NCBI GenBank assembly: GCA_023055355.1
Contig: JALJCS010000053.1
Coordinates: 1-64,000, forward strand
DNA length: 64,000 nucleotides
From: Agelaius tricolor
Taxonomy: Eukaryota > Chordata > Aves > Passeriformes > Icteridae
Direction of reading: 5' to 3'
Shown here: piece by piece, positions 37,749 to 49,888 of the stretch
Layout: each line of letters starts with the position of its first letter
Position numbering within the stretch: position 1 is the stretch's first letter
Made by a program: the position numbers and the translations under genes
Notes under the pieces: model-generated
Seen by the model: only the letters and a program-made list of their open reading frames with translations
What the model was told of the DNA's origin: nothing
The model's database searches: none

Positions 37749-38310
37749 AATCATAGAACCATAGCATGGTCTGGGTTAGAAGAGACCTTTAAAGATCAGC
37801 TAACCCAAACACCCTGCCATGGGCAAGGATGTCTTTCCCCAGATTCTCTTGCTCAAGGCCCATCCAAGCTGGCCTTGAATATTTCCAAGAATGGTGAACC
37901 CATGACTTCTCTGGACAAAATGTTCCAGTGTCCTCACCACTTCCATTCCAAAAAATTTCTGCTTTATATCCAGCCTAAATCCACCCTCTTCCACTTTAAA
38001 ATCACTGCAGCTTGTGCTGTCACTACATGTGCTGCAAAAAAAAAATCTTTCTCCATCTTTCATTCTTTCCCTCTAATATACTGAAAATCTGGAGCAGACT
38101 CCTCCTGTGCCCAGGATGAAAAACACTGATTCTCTCTTCACCAGAGAAGGGTTGCAGCCTTCTGATAATTTCGTGTCTCTTCTGTGGTCCTTAGTGAAGA
38201 TATTGAACAGTATTAGTCCTAGAGTGGATTCTTCAGGAACATCACTCATTGCTGGCCTCCACTTGGACATGGACTGCCACTCTCAGGATGTGGCCATCCA
38301 AAAAATTCCT
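37749..38310 (-). mobile_element. CR1 LINE, 3' part, minus strand, internally deleted
   Basis: It starts with the CR1 tail signature AATCATAGAACCATAGCATG and continues with CCATGGGCAAGGATG and CAAGCTGGCCTTGAA. It then shows the CACTACATGTGCTG block and the GAGAAGGGTTGCAGCCTTC block. Around 38187 the alignment jumps to the GAAGATATTGAACAG block that normally lies several hundred bases further along, so there is an internal deletion. The element then reaches GGCCATCCAAAAAATTCC and enters the ATCC array. Confidence 0.9.
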
Positions 38311-38857
38311 CATCCATCCATTATGCATCCATCCATCCATCATCCATCCATCCATCCATCCATCCATCCATCATCCATCCATCCATCCATCCATCCATCC
38401 ATCCATCCATCTATCCATCCATCCCCCATCCATCCATCCATCCATCCATCCATCCATCCATCCATCCATCCTCCATCATCTATCCATCCATCCATCCATC
38501 CATCCATCCATCATCCATCCATCCATCCATCATCCATCCATCCATCCATCCATCCATCCATCCATCCATCCCCCATCCATCCATCCATCCATCCATCCAT
38601 CCATCCATCCCCCATCCATCCATCCATCCATCCATCCATCCATCCATCCATCCATCCATCCATCCCCCATCCATCCATCCATCCATCCATCCATCCATCC
38701 ATCCATCCCCCATCCATCATCCATCCATCCATCCATCCATCATCCATCCATCCATCCATCCATCCATCCATCCATCCATCCATCTATCCATCCATCCATC
38801 CATCCATCATCCATCCATCCATCCATCCATCCATCCATCCATCCATCCATCCATCCA
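38311..38857 (+). repeat. ATCC tetranucleotide array embedded in CR1
   Basis: About 547 bp of CATC/CCAT repeats with occasional CCCC, CTAT and dropped-base interruptions that shift the phase. Left and right neighbours are consecutive parts of the same CR1 element: CR1 normally reads TTCCTCATCC...CATCCATCAAATCCATG here. The array therefore expanded from CR1's own short CATC/CATCC motif. The His/Pro/Ser/Ile and Met/Asp/Gly/Trp frames are artefacts. Confidence 0.96.
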
Positions 38858-39090
38858 ATCCATGTCTCTCCAAAGAACAGGCAAGAAATTTGTGTCCTTT
38901 TCACCCTTTTCCAACAATGTGTGTGTTTGATATTCCCTTTTCCCCAGCCACTTGGCGCTTTATTTGACTGACATAACTTTGCAAAAATGACAGAGAGCGG
39001 AGTGACATCCGCAGGGTGCTTGGTACTCCTGTGTATTTAGGTTCCCCATGTGGTCTCAACCATGGTTTTCTCAGGACACTCTCTTCTCTG
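38858..39090 (-). mobile_element. CR1 LINE, continuation beyond the ATCC array
   Basis: CR1 resumes with AATCCATGTCTCTCCAA. After a short unclear or deleted stretch it matches again: CCCTTTTCCCCAGCCACTTG, then TTTGCAAAAATGACAGAGAG, GAGTGACATCCGCAG and AGGTTCCCCATGTGGTCTC. These blocks keep the order and orientation of the 37749-38310 part, so they are one element. The left limit of the gap (about 38880-38925) and the end beyond 39090 are uncertain. Confidence 0.75.
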
Positions 39091-39560
39091 ATGAGACTCT
39101 CTTTTCCAGGAAATAATGGTCTCAGTAACACCACTGTATTCCAAATTTTCTTCAGAAGCCTCTTGAGCATCTTGATGGAAATAAATATATTTTCTGATGC
39201 TGTGGTTCCTCATACCCTCTCTGATAAAGATAGAAAGAGAGTATCCAAGGAAATTTCTGGATTTTTTTCTATTAATATCTGCATCTCTACCCTTTTATTT
39301 TTTACCACACATATCCTTATGTATTTCTTTGAACAATTTACTTCTTGTAATGCTCTAAAGCTGGGCACAGTACTGTCATGCCTAATCATTTATTTACAGT
39401 GAACTGATTAATTAATCACATCCATATCAGTTTTTAAGGTTTAGGTACTCTGTACCTAAATATTATGGTATTTCATAATTTTACAATTGCTGTTTCAGAG
39501 ATGCAGTCAGTCGAAAAAATAGGATTACAACTTTATGTGTGTCCATCAACCTGTGTGTAG
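39091..39560. other. Unassigned AT-rich DNA between CR1 fragments
   Basis: It may contain further degraded CR1. The word GCTGGGCACAGTACTG near 39360 resembles a CR1 block, but I cannot extend the match. Confidence 0.35.
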
Positions 39561-39836
39561 ATTCATGGAACCATAAAATTATTTAGGTTGGAAAATACCC
39601 TTGGGATCATCAAGCATTGCCAAGGCCACCACTAACCCACGTCCCCAAGTGCCCCATCTACACATCTTTTAAATCCCTCCAGGAACAGTGACCCAACCAC
39701 TTCCCTGGCTGCCTGTTCCAATGCTTGACCATCCTTTCAGTGAAAAATCTTTTCCTGAAATTCAATCTAAACCTCCCCAGCCACATTTGAGGTTATTTCC
39801 TCCTGTCCTATCACTTGCTGCTTGGGAAAAGAGCAT
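39561..39836 (-). mobile_element. CR1 LINE 3' fragment, minus strand
   Basis: Starts ATTCATGGAACCATAAAATT, then TTTAGGTTGGAAAATACCCT, the AAGGCCACCACTAACCCACG block, CCACTTCCCTGGCTGCCTG and CCTCCTGTCCTATCACTTGC. These are ordered pieces of the CR1 3' region on the minus strand. It is a 5'-truncated copy belonging to a different subfamily wording from the 37749 element. Confidence 0.88.
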
Positions 39837-41170
39837 ATAAATTGATTTAAAGTCCCCTAATTTAAACAGTATACATTTTACACATGATCTTTTATAAAAG
39901 ATGAAATTTGCAACAGTCATTTTCTGGATATCTTCCCAAGTTTTAGAAGTGAATAGAACTTAAGCGTTTTTCTCCTCAATGATGAGAATAGTTTACAGTC
40001 AGAATTTCCATACAACAGACACCAGCCTGTCTAATGGCACATAATCTACGGATTTCCCTCCCATGACTCTTTTACCCAAATAAACCAGCACTTTCTAGTC
40101 TGTCCTGGAAAGGTGATTTCACTCTTTTCCAGAACCAACAAGCCAGTGCATCTTCTACCACCTGCACCGTGATGTGGAGCTGTGTAACGCTCTCTGAAAT
40201 CACACCCCTTCTCCTAAAGCCAGCTCCACTTCCAGTAGCCACACTTGACAAACTTTGGCTAAACTCACCCAGGAGGCTGAGCTGAAGGCATGAAAAATGT
40301 AATTTATAAGACGTGAGTCAGGGGAGCTTCACCCCAACATGCGCAGAACGCGGTGAGATCACCTGGCACCCTCCTGCATAAATACACCAGAAGCATGTGC
40401 TGAACAGGTTTGATTAGATAAATCCGTTGCACAATGGTGATACTTGCTGGAGCTGAAAGAGGAATGAAGGCCATGGGTTGCAGACAGACAGATTCAAAAA
40501 GGTGACAAGCTGGGTTTCCATCCTTGCTCTAAGGACGTGGTGAAACCTGGAGTGTTTCAGTGGTGCTCAAAATTACCTTCAGATGAGGCCACTGGCAGAA
40601 TTCAGAGTGTGGTATCACATTTCTAACAGCCTCAGGATTTTGCTGGATGTTTCCAGCTTGCCATTACTCCCTGATATCCCAGCATATGGTTTGAGGAATT
40701 ATTTGAATTATCTTCAAAGCCCTTATAATTAGCTCAGTTTCTTTTGTCTCTGCAAATCTTGGCAAGTTGTGTCTTGTAAATCAATCCCTTCATCTCCTCC
40801 AGCAAAGCATAAGGCAAAAACTGTGGAACATACAAAAATCAGGTGAGAACAAAGCACTCCCTTTTCAACACATGACATAGAAAGCAACTGTAGATATTAA
40901 TTTTATTTAAGTATGCCCAAATGCAGTAGTCACTATAAATTTAATTCATCGTAAATGCCAATAGCTGTTATTATCACTGGAATTAACCTTTATTTTTGCA
41001 ACTCCGAACAAAATTGCAATGATCAGTGTGTTTTTTCTTTATGACAATCTTTTTTCATTTCCCCCTAAATTTTTTATCTCCTGCATTTGTGCCATCAGGC
41101 TTGAATGGCAGGAAGTACCTTGCTACAGTCCATGACTCATTTCAGCTCTTCCCCAGCCACTCCCTGGGTG
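39837..41170. other. Non-coding DNA, no gene seen
   Basis: No gene or recognisable repeat. Composition is ordinary. Confidence 0.5.
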
Positions 41171-41218
41171 TGGTTTGGTTTTTTGTTTTTGTTTTGTTTT
41201 GTTTTGTTTGTTTTTTTA
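41171..41218. repeat. TTTTG-rich low-complexity tract
   Basis: About 48 bp of T with regularly spaced G, including GTTTTGTTTTGTTTTG. It is a small relative of the T/G tracts at 49-51 kb. Confidence 0.9.
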
Positions 41219-42524
41219 ATAGGATCAGCTCTTCTGCAATCTGAGGCTGTAGAGCTCTGTAAAACCATGTGGCATCACCTGCCTGCCAGGGGAAGGGACC
41301 ATTGTGATTAACAGCAAGAGGAAAATGTGACATCCTGTCACTCACCAGGGCTCCTGGTGCAATTTCAATATGCTAAAATGCTTTTAGGAGCATCCATGCA
41401 GATGCTCTGAGAAGTGCCACTCCTACAAACTGAAGATGCCCGGCTTCTGTGTTTGGCAATTGTTATTGGAATAAAAGCTGTCCTTTGAAGGATGTCGTGA
41501 GCACAGGAGTCACTCAGGCTGAAGTTTCTGCAGAATCAGCTCAATGTGGTCATGGTGAAGCAGCCATGAGCTACAGAATATCCCTCCACATTTCGGGGGA
41601 GAGTTGTTGCTTCCCCAGCCTTTGCTTTTACAGGCAGACTCCTTGAGACAGAGGCTGACTCTTTCTGATGGCATTTTGGAGCTCAGCATATGTTGAGATA
41701 ATTTCTTAGTTGGTACTGCAAAGATTTTTTGAGAAAAACCTAAGAAATAATGACATGATGCAGTATTTTTCTGCTCCCCAGGGTCAGTATTTCTTATTCA
41801 TTGTAGCTGACATTTGACTCCTGGTTGAAGGAGAGGGTTCATTCTGTCCACAGATGTTTCAGGTGGCTGTAGTGGTCCAAAATGGAATTAAAAATACACA
41901 CACCTCTGGGGATTCTCCTAGTTTCCTAAGAAGTGTTCCTAAGAACATTGCGAAGTGAATTAAAAAAAAAAAACAAACAACAAAACATATATATATATAA
42001 AGTGAGAAACAGGAAAACAAAGAAAAATGCCCAGCTCCAGCGTAGCTTGTCATTTCAACATGAAATTACAAACTTGCCTTTTCTTCACTGCATGTTCTCT
42101 GCTTCAGAGCCAAAGGAAAATGTGTGCTTAATCTACAAATTGTCAAGGTAAATATTACATTATGTTAAGAAACTGACAAAAAAACCACCCTTTTCATGGA
42201 AGCACCAAGCACTTGTTGTAAGGTATAAAGTTCTTATGTTTGACTTCCTACCTGCAGCAAAATAAGTGTTCAGTGCAGTGATGGCTATGTGGTACAGAAA
42301 ACAGCTTTAGCTACATGAATGGCCTGTCTCTTGACCAACAAACAAAAAGGAAACCCAATCCTTCAGGTCAAAGTACTGTTTCAAGCCTAGAGATCACAGA
42401 CTTTTTTTTTTGCCAGTGCATAGCTATTAAACTTCAAAGCCTTCTCAGCCAATTGAAAAGTGAAGCATGAGCCAGGAGGAGATTTTCTTTCTAAAAATCT
42501 CCATAAATTGCAAACCTTTATATA
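41219..42524. other. Non-coding DNA, no gene seen
   Basis: No gene recognised. A short AT dinucleotide run lies near 41986-41999. Confidence 0.5.
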
Positions 42525-42698
42525 TATAATATATATTTTAATATTTTATTTATATAACTTCATATATTATATAACCTCATATTATATTATATTATATTAT
42601 ATTATATTATATTATATTATATTATATTATATTATATTATATTATATTGTATTGTATTATATTATATTATATTATATTATATTATATTATATTATATT
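42525..42698. repeat. AT-rich lead-in and ATTAT pentanucleotide array
   Basis: 42525-42578 is irregular TATA-rich DNA. 42579-42698 is about 24 copies of ATTAT, with two ATTGT variants at about 42646-42655. The Tyr/Ile/Leu-rich frame through it is an artefact. Pure AT arrays of this kind are prone to length change and strand unwinding. Confidence 0.95.
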
Positions 42699-44704
42699 TT
42701 GCCAATAATAATGGTCATTAATAAAAATAATCTAAGTTTTGTCTTCAGAGAAACGCACAGTGGAATGCTTTGGTGGAAGCATGGCAAATGTACTCCCAAA
42801 TCTTTTGATGACGGCAAACAAAATTCAGCCCATACAAAACGAAAACACCAGCGCTACTTGAACATCCTCTGGGGTCACCAGTCAGGTGTGGGCACAAGTT
42901 TATCCCCCAAATCTGTTGACACAAATCACATCTCAGCCTTAAACAGTATTTGTGCAGCAACACTCTGATGTCAACAACTCGCAGACCAGCCTGGGAGATG
43001 AAAAGGTTTTTAATGGATTATTTGTGTATTATCCCAACAGCACCTTCAGCATCTTGGGGCAATCAAGATGCCCCAATCTCAAACTTGCATCTCCCTTGAT
43101 ACATCAGTTGTATCTGGCCGGGTAATTTATTCTCCACCATGCAGCCTTGACTCAGGGAGAGACGTCAGCACGTGTGTAATCCTGAGCAGGTTGGTTGTCC
43201 CATTGATTTCAGCAGGTGATTCACAAACCCGTGGAATTGCAGCTGTAATCTGGCTCTGTTGGTGTTTGCCAGTGAAGGATTCCCACACAGCTAAAATCCC
43301 ATTACACACCCCCCATCGGCTCGCTGTGAGAGAGGTGATGATTCCGTGCTTTCGAAATCCTGAGCAGTGGAAGCTCTGGGCATCAAGCGTTTACAGCTTG
43401 TGGGTGTTTGGGGAAGGAGGAAGGTGCTGAACTGAGAGTCAGCCAGGCTGCTCACAAAGCACTTACCCCAGCAGCTTTTTAATTGCTTTTGTGCCCCCTT
43501 CCTAATCCAACCACTCTTTATTTGCGCGTCTATTTTTGCTTTTGTGTTTTGTGCTTGGATTTTGTCTGTTTTTAAGATGAAGATAGAAGTTCATTGTTGC
43601 TCGTTTTCTGTTTGAACATAACAGCTGGAGCGCTGCCTTTGCAGGGTAAACTTCCTTTTGGAAGTTCCCTAAATCCATGTGTTTACAGGACTCCTTTTCT
43701 GCCCTAAATCTTCTTTCCACAGGCTTTGGCAGACGACCTGAGCACTTACCTGCTCATGCAGCCAGGTAGGCATTTGGCAGGACAGGAGTTTAACAGCACA
43801 AACTATTTCTGCTGGGATTAGCAGGCTCTTCCCACCTGCTTTTTTTTTTTTGCTGCCAAAGCAGAGCTGCAGCAGAAGGGACCACGAGATGGCAGTGATG
43901 CATGAGCAATTGCATGGAAAACCAGCTTTTTTTTTTTTTCCAGAATTAACTTCTAGGGAAACAGGTTTTCCACTGGCACCGTCCGTGGATCGTTGCAAAT
44001 TCAGCCTGCCCTCAGCCTGCTTTGCAAATCTGTACTCCCCAGATTATGGGGTGAGGTGGTTAATGGCTCAAATTCTTCTTTTGCTAACAGAATAATGTTT
44101 GTTTTAGCACAGTGTGTACCAGCATGAAGGATGACACGGTGTTTTGAGGCACCACAGAAAGCCTGTAATTAGGAGATATGATTTCCCCTTGTCTTCTGTC
44201 TCGAGGGTGGAAGGGTTCAGAAGAAAAGCAGAGCAAAAATACCGAATTTCACTCCAGAGCAGCAGAGGAACGAGTTCTCTGCAAATATTTTTAGAGAACT
44301 GTTCTTCCTTGGCAAGTGAATGATCATCAAGTGTCAGCACAGCAGAGTTAATTACAGAGGGGAAAACAACGTGCTAAATTGTTCTCAGTCTCCCGAGGCT
44401 GAAGAACCTGGTAATTTCTGCATAGTGGTCAGTCCTGCACGGCAAAATGAGTGTAAGGCTGACTCAGAAGGCAGTAGGAATGTCTGAGCAACAAACGCTG
44501 AGCTTTAAATATCTGAGGGATTGGATCTCTCCTCTGCCCCTTCACTTTGTAGGGGCACTAAGGAAAAATGCCTTTTGTGAATGAAGTAGTTGTGGAAAAT
44601 CAGTGTAGGAAAGCCTTGTCTTCCCAGACCTTGTGCCTCCAAACTGTTTCTTTCCTTCCTCCAGGTGAGGCAAAACAACCTTCAACTTGGTCACTTTGAG
44701 TTAT
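42699..44704. other. Non-coding DNA, no gene seen
   Basis: No gene I can support. Frames at 43068-43430 (plus) and 43127-43309 (minus) overlap. The segment has words such as CCCATTGATTTCAG that recall ancient amniote repeats, but I cannot assign a family. Confidence 0.45.
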
Positions 44705-45297
44705 TGTCGGAGTTCAGGGCACCCCTCTGGCTGACCTGGACTGCCTGAACCCCTGCCAGGGGGCTCAGAGACCCTGGCACAGAGCCCAAGACACCTGTGA
44801 CTTTGATTATGACCCATGGAAAAAAACAATTGCCAACCTTGCATGAGGATCTGAAAGCCATGAAAGTCTAAGGAGAATAATGGTTAGTTTGTCATGAGGT
44901 GAAAAATAGATTTTTTGGTGTTTTTAAGATGAAGGTTCAGGAGGCAAGATGGAGGAATCTGGACATGTCCAGCCTTTCTCCTTCTTCTTCTTGGCCTCCA
45001 TCTTCTGCTGTGATGTTGGCACTTTTAGATTGGTTTAAGGTAGAAACTCACTGTGTAACATAGGTGATAGGTATTGGGAAGTAATTGTAAATAATGTACA
45101 TGTAGTTTTTAGTATAAAAAGATAACACTGCCCCAAGGGTGGCCAGTGTGCCTCTGTCTGACCTGCTGGACAGACCTTGGCAGGCCAGGAGAAAGCATTT
45201 TATAGATAAGAAACAATAAACAACCTTGAGATCGAGAAATGAAGAGCCCTGACTCCTTCTTCAACCTCTGGGCTGGGAAAAGAGACTTTCTAACACA
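44705..45297 (+). mobile_element. ERV LTR, plus strand, ~590 bp
   Basis: Left end TGTCGGAGTTC. A TATAAAAA box lies at about 45113, AATAAA at 45215-45220, and a U5-like tail ends TTTCTAACA(CA) at about 45295-45297. The order of promoter, polyadenylation signal and tail gives plus orientation. I see no unambiguous target duplication: GTTAT just left of the start recurs at about 45334, which may mean the true right end is slightly further on. No internal retroviral genes are nearby, so it is probably a solo LTR. Confidence 0.7.
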
Positions 45298-48200
45298 TCT
45301 CGGGGTCACTCTGAGCAGCAGAAGTCCTGGGAAGTTATGACCCTGTTCCGTGCCAGCTTCCCTAATTTCTGGTGCTCAACAGCCTTCTGTCTGTGAAAGC
45401 AGGGTGAGAAACAGCTCCTTCCTTCAGGTACAGAGAAACAGGCGTGCTGTGTAATGCAGGAGAGAAAAATGTGAAATGGAAATAAACGAGGAATTATCCA
45501 AATGGAGCTACTACCTATGCTGAAAGGAAACCCTGCCATTAAATCCTGGGGATTAATGCACTACAATCCAAAGTAATATGACCGAGCAAACAGGGGGCTG
45601 AGGCACTCAGTGAAGGTGATTTTCCTTTCCTCAGTAAGAAGAGACAAAAGAGGAGGAAAAAATAGCTTTGTCTTCTTGATATTTAACAAGTAACAGACAC
45701 CTTTCCTCATCTTTCCTTCCCAGGAGGATGCAAAGGAACCATTTCACTGGCAATGTTTGCTCTGGAGATATTCCACCAGCTGGGGAGCAGCAGCAGTGAC
45801 AGCTGAAGCACGCACAGGAGACTCCTGTCGGATCTGCCACTTCATCCCCAGCATGGTTACAGGCTACTTGAGAGAAATACATTCCTGCACAATGGCTAAT
45901 AGGAATAGATTCGTGCATGTGTGTGTTTGCTTTACGGAAATGCACATACATTCATTTCGTTATTATAGTTTGCCTGGAGAAATACGCTGAAGTAGCCAAA
46001 CTTGTGCCGGGAACAGTAGCACCAGCTGTTGAAGGACACAGAAATTTACACCCTGTAAAGCATAAATGCTTTGTTTACTGTAGTTTAAGAAATGCCATGA
46101 GGGGGAAATCAAGCAAGACCGAGGACAAGTTTTATCTTTGCAGGTTGCCCTCCACTTGCACTGGATTCAAGGTTTCATTGAGCCCACCTGGATGGTGGTT
46201 TTCTATCTTGTACTGAATATTTGATGCTAATTTTCTCTGCAAGGTCGTTGGTACATAAAGGAAGGGAAAAAAATCCTAACATGCCTCTGAAATCCTTCCA
46301 CCACCAGGGCTCTGCCCATTTTTCCTCTGAAGGAATATGAATGACAAACTGATTTAAATCTTGTAGCAATAGCCACAGCAATGTGTCAGGACTGTAGCCC
46401 TCCCTAACACCACCTGGAGGAGGAGAGTGAGATGCAACAGCTATCCCTAATTGCCCATTTTCTGTTGATGGCCAAGTCCTCTAGCTGCTGCCTTCTCCTC
46501 TTTTCTGGCAAAGATGAGATGAGTGATTCCTGCTGCCTTTGCTTGCCCTGGTCTCTGCGTGTTGGTCCTGCACCTCAGGAGATGTGTCCTCCATCAAAGC
46601 CAAGGTCCATTTCCAAGTGCAATTAAATTGTGGCTCAGAAAATTACATCTCAAAATGCAAGGGAACAACATTAGCTAGGAGGGAATTGTGTATTCAGCAG
46701 GTCCTGCTCACACAGCTTCCACAGAGCATTACTTCTCCAGGGCTGGACTTGGTCACAGCTGTGACCTCCTTGCTCTGCAGGACATTACATTTTTGGGAAT
46801 GCTTGCCTTTGCGTTGTTTTCTGGTGCTACATTTTCTAATAATTTAATTCTTCAAACTGAAAACACATGGCTGTGTCTAATTAAGATCCCTAATTCCTGC
46901 TGAGATAGCCTGAAGCGGACATTTAAAAAAGCTTCCTGTCTGTGGAGAAAAAGCAATCAGCAGGTAATGATAGGCTGGACATTATAATGTCCTTCTATTT
47001 CTATTGTCTAGGTCACTTCCAAACTTATTTGTACTGCTGCCACCAGTACAAATAATTTTTAAAAAACCAACAACCATCCCAAAAAAAGGGAAATACTTGC
47101 AAGTCTGCATTGTTGGTTGACATCAAAATATTCGAGGACTCACACACGCTGCTCACTCATCCACTATTTTCATTATACAAAGAATGGGATTAGTCAATAG
47201 AGAAAAAGAAGAACAATTTTCAAGAGATTTAAAAATATATATATATATTTGTGACTGGAAATTGCTGTTTGCCAAATATTGCTTCATAATTCACCATGGA
47301 AGTTCTCAATATTTTCTCTCCCCTTCTGCCAGTACCTATGCCCCAACCAAAATTCCTGCGTGGGGCTATGCCTTGGCTTTCATCAGCTGTGTCAAAAGAT
47401 GACAAAACAGATGCATAAATCTTTGCATTTTGCTTCTAGGAAAAGCTTTCAGGAAAGCACACACGCTTGTTCCACACATACTCAAAGCTCAGCAGATGTA
47501 TCATGATGAGTTGCCTTGATTTGGCTCCAGAATTAAATTACAGCCATCAGCACACACCCTGCTAAGAACAGGGGATGAAACTCTGTTCAGCCCAATCATC
47601 CTGCTTTAGCTGCAGTCATGATTTTGTGCCTTTTGCAGAAATATTTCCCCCTAAAAGCGTTCTGCTAACGTTTGCTAATGTAAGTATTTTAAAAATACTT
47701 GCAGTAGTTGTTCTGTTGACATGCAGGGCTTTCATCTCTGCCTTTGTAGGTTATTACAGCTGATTGGAACCAAACTGATGAAAAACATTTCACTGTGAAA
47801 GGCTGATTGATGAGCCCAAAGGATCTTGCTGGAATTGTTTGGTCTTGAGCAGCCTCTACCAAATCCCAGGGCTGGCTCCAAAGTGACTGAGCAGGGATTC
47901 CTGATGAGCTGAATTCCAGAGCTGGGAAACGAAGTGGTTCTTACATAGCCCAGGTGATCCTGACTCCTGCTATTTAAAAAAAATTGCAATTCCAAGTAAT
48001 TTATTGTCAGCCCAATTGATGTTTTAATCAAAATTTTCTTTGAGGTGCAGAAACCCTGATTAGCTGGAAATGTTAATTTTTCTTTCTCTTAATTTTTTTT
48101 TTTTTTTGGTGAGTTCCAGTACTCTTCAATAGAGTTCAAGTCAATTATTGCAAATAAAGTTTCCTGCTAGGACCCTCTTGAGTAGAAAAGAGTCCAAAAG

Positions 48201-49049
48201 TCATCTCCAGATTACATCCTTCCATTTTCTTCTGTTGTTTTATTTATGGAATACAGCTAGGTCAGTTTTGGAGAGATGTTGTGTTGCAGGAATATGTTCT
48301 TGTCCCAGTGTGACAAACTCTTCTGAAGACACTGATTTCATAAGATTGTTCTTTGTCTGGACTAAAATCTGAAAAAGCCCCACTATTTGGAGGGTAATTT
48401 AATAGTAAAATATAGCAGGCGTTGGTGCACCAACTATGAATAGCAACAAAAAGACATTTTTTCTGGTTTTACTCCCTAGTCTTGCTGTCTGTGTGTAGAT
48501 GAAGACTTTCAAAGCTTTGCTTTGGTACACACATCCAAAAATATACATTTTCACTTTGGGGTTTACCCATTCATATAACCAGAGTGTGAGAGGGACAAAT
48601 CAGCACGATTTCCCTGGGAGGAATTTCACTCCCTTGCAGTCCTTCAATGCCCTTCTGCAGCTGAAAGGAGGACTCAGCAGCATCATAATTATTCCAGCTC
48701 TCAGGACAGTTCAAGAGACTAATGAGGAAACCGAGCAGTGGAAAGATGAAACACAAGACAATGCCGCACTTCAAAAACTGTCTGAGAGGCAGAAAACCGG
48801 GCAAGAAGCTGTAATTGGTGTCAAATCACAGACAAAAGCAGTGGCTGTCTGCAAAACTGCAGCCTTTGTCTCACGGACCTGCAATAAAGCTTTTGTCATT
48901 GTCACATTTTGCAACAGAGCAGAGCCCCGGACAATGCAGAGGATGGGAATTGTGGAGCTGCCCCCCCTGTCAGGCACAGCAGCCTCAGCAGAGCTTCCAG
49001 AAGCTGCAGGATTTGGTGGCATCACATAACAACTGCTGAACCTTGCTTG
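45298..49049. other. Non-coding DNA, no gene seen
   Basis: About 3.7 kb. The longest non-repetitive frame of the window, 48499-49029 (176 codons, plus strand), lies here. It has a mixed composition but no domain I recognise. It has no in-frame upstream support and ends just before the T/G tract. I regard it as probably spurious but worth a protein search. Confidence 0.4.
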
Positions 49050-49318
49050 GGGTTTTTTTGGGCTTTTTTTTTTTTTTGGTTTGTTTTTTGTTTTTTGTGT
49101 TTTGTTTTTTGTTTGTTGGGGTTTTTTTCAATTTGGTTTTTTTTGGGTTTTTTGGGGTTTTTTTTGTTTGGTTTTGCTTTTTTTTTTTCTTTTTTGTTTT
49201 TTTTTTGTTTGTTTTCTTTGATTTTGTTTGGTTTTTTGGTTTTTTTGGGGGGGTTGTATTTTTTTTTTTGTTTTCTTTTTGGTTTTTTTTTTTTTTTTTT
49301 GGTGGGTTTTTTTTCCAT
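49050..49318. repeat. T/G-rich low-complexity tract I
   Basis: About 270 bp of T runs separated by G, GG, GGG or longer G runs (one of seven G), almost without A or C. It ends in CCATTTCAG, an acceptor-like sequence. Phe/Gly/Trp/Val and Lys/Thr/Asn/Pro frames here are translations of low complexity. Confidence 0.92.
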
Positions 49319-49888
49319 TTCAGATGCTGAGCGTTCTGTGCTGCTGAGACCTCAAGAAAGGCCCTTGCCAGGGCATCTGGACGCACAGATTTGACAAATG
49401 CATGACCAGATGTGGTCTCCAAAATTCTTGGAAAGGCCCTGGCTTCTGCTGAGCTCGGGGTTATTTCAGTTATCCAGCATTTTGTGTGGGCTCTGTCTTC
49501 CTGACCCTTCAGACTGGCTGATTTTCAATGTATGCGGTTGTCAGGTTTTTCTTCTGTGGAGTGCCTGGTCCTAGGCAGGTGTTGGTGTAATGTCATGGCA
49601 GATTAAAAAAAAAAAAAAGGCATTAAATGGCAGGTGATTTCTATGAAAAAAAAAAAAAAATCCCTGAAAAGAATTTTTCAATAGGCTTCCAAGAGAAAAT
49701 ATTACGTATTATCGAAGGTTATTACATTTCCAAGAGAAATTATTCATATTAGCAAAAAAGGTTTTGCCTAACTTTCACTGGGAAAAGGGTGAGTGAGAGA
49801 CAGGAGAGCATCTCTGTGTGGGCACCATCTGTTTTGTTATTAAGCAAGACTATGCATTTTTTGGGGGAATTTTGCGGTTTATTTTTAA
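49319..49888. other. Unique DNA between T-rich tracts
   Basis: Ordinary mixed sequence with two short A runs (near 49606 and 49645). No gene seen. The frame following the AG at about 49322 stops within some 25 codons. Confidence 0.45.

Noticed and set aside
38107..38971. 286-residue His/Pro/Ser/Ile frame and Met/Asp/Gly/Trp frames on the other strand
   Set aside because: Translation of CR1 sequence plus the ATCC array. The 4-bp unit gives a repeating 4-residue pattern in each frame.
43127..43309. Ancient amniote conserved repeat (CCCATTGATTTCAG-type word)
   Set aside because: The word recalls known ancient repeats, but I could not extend it into a full family match from sequence alone.
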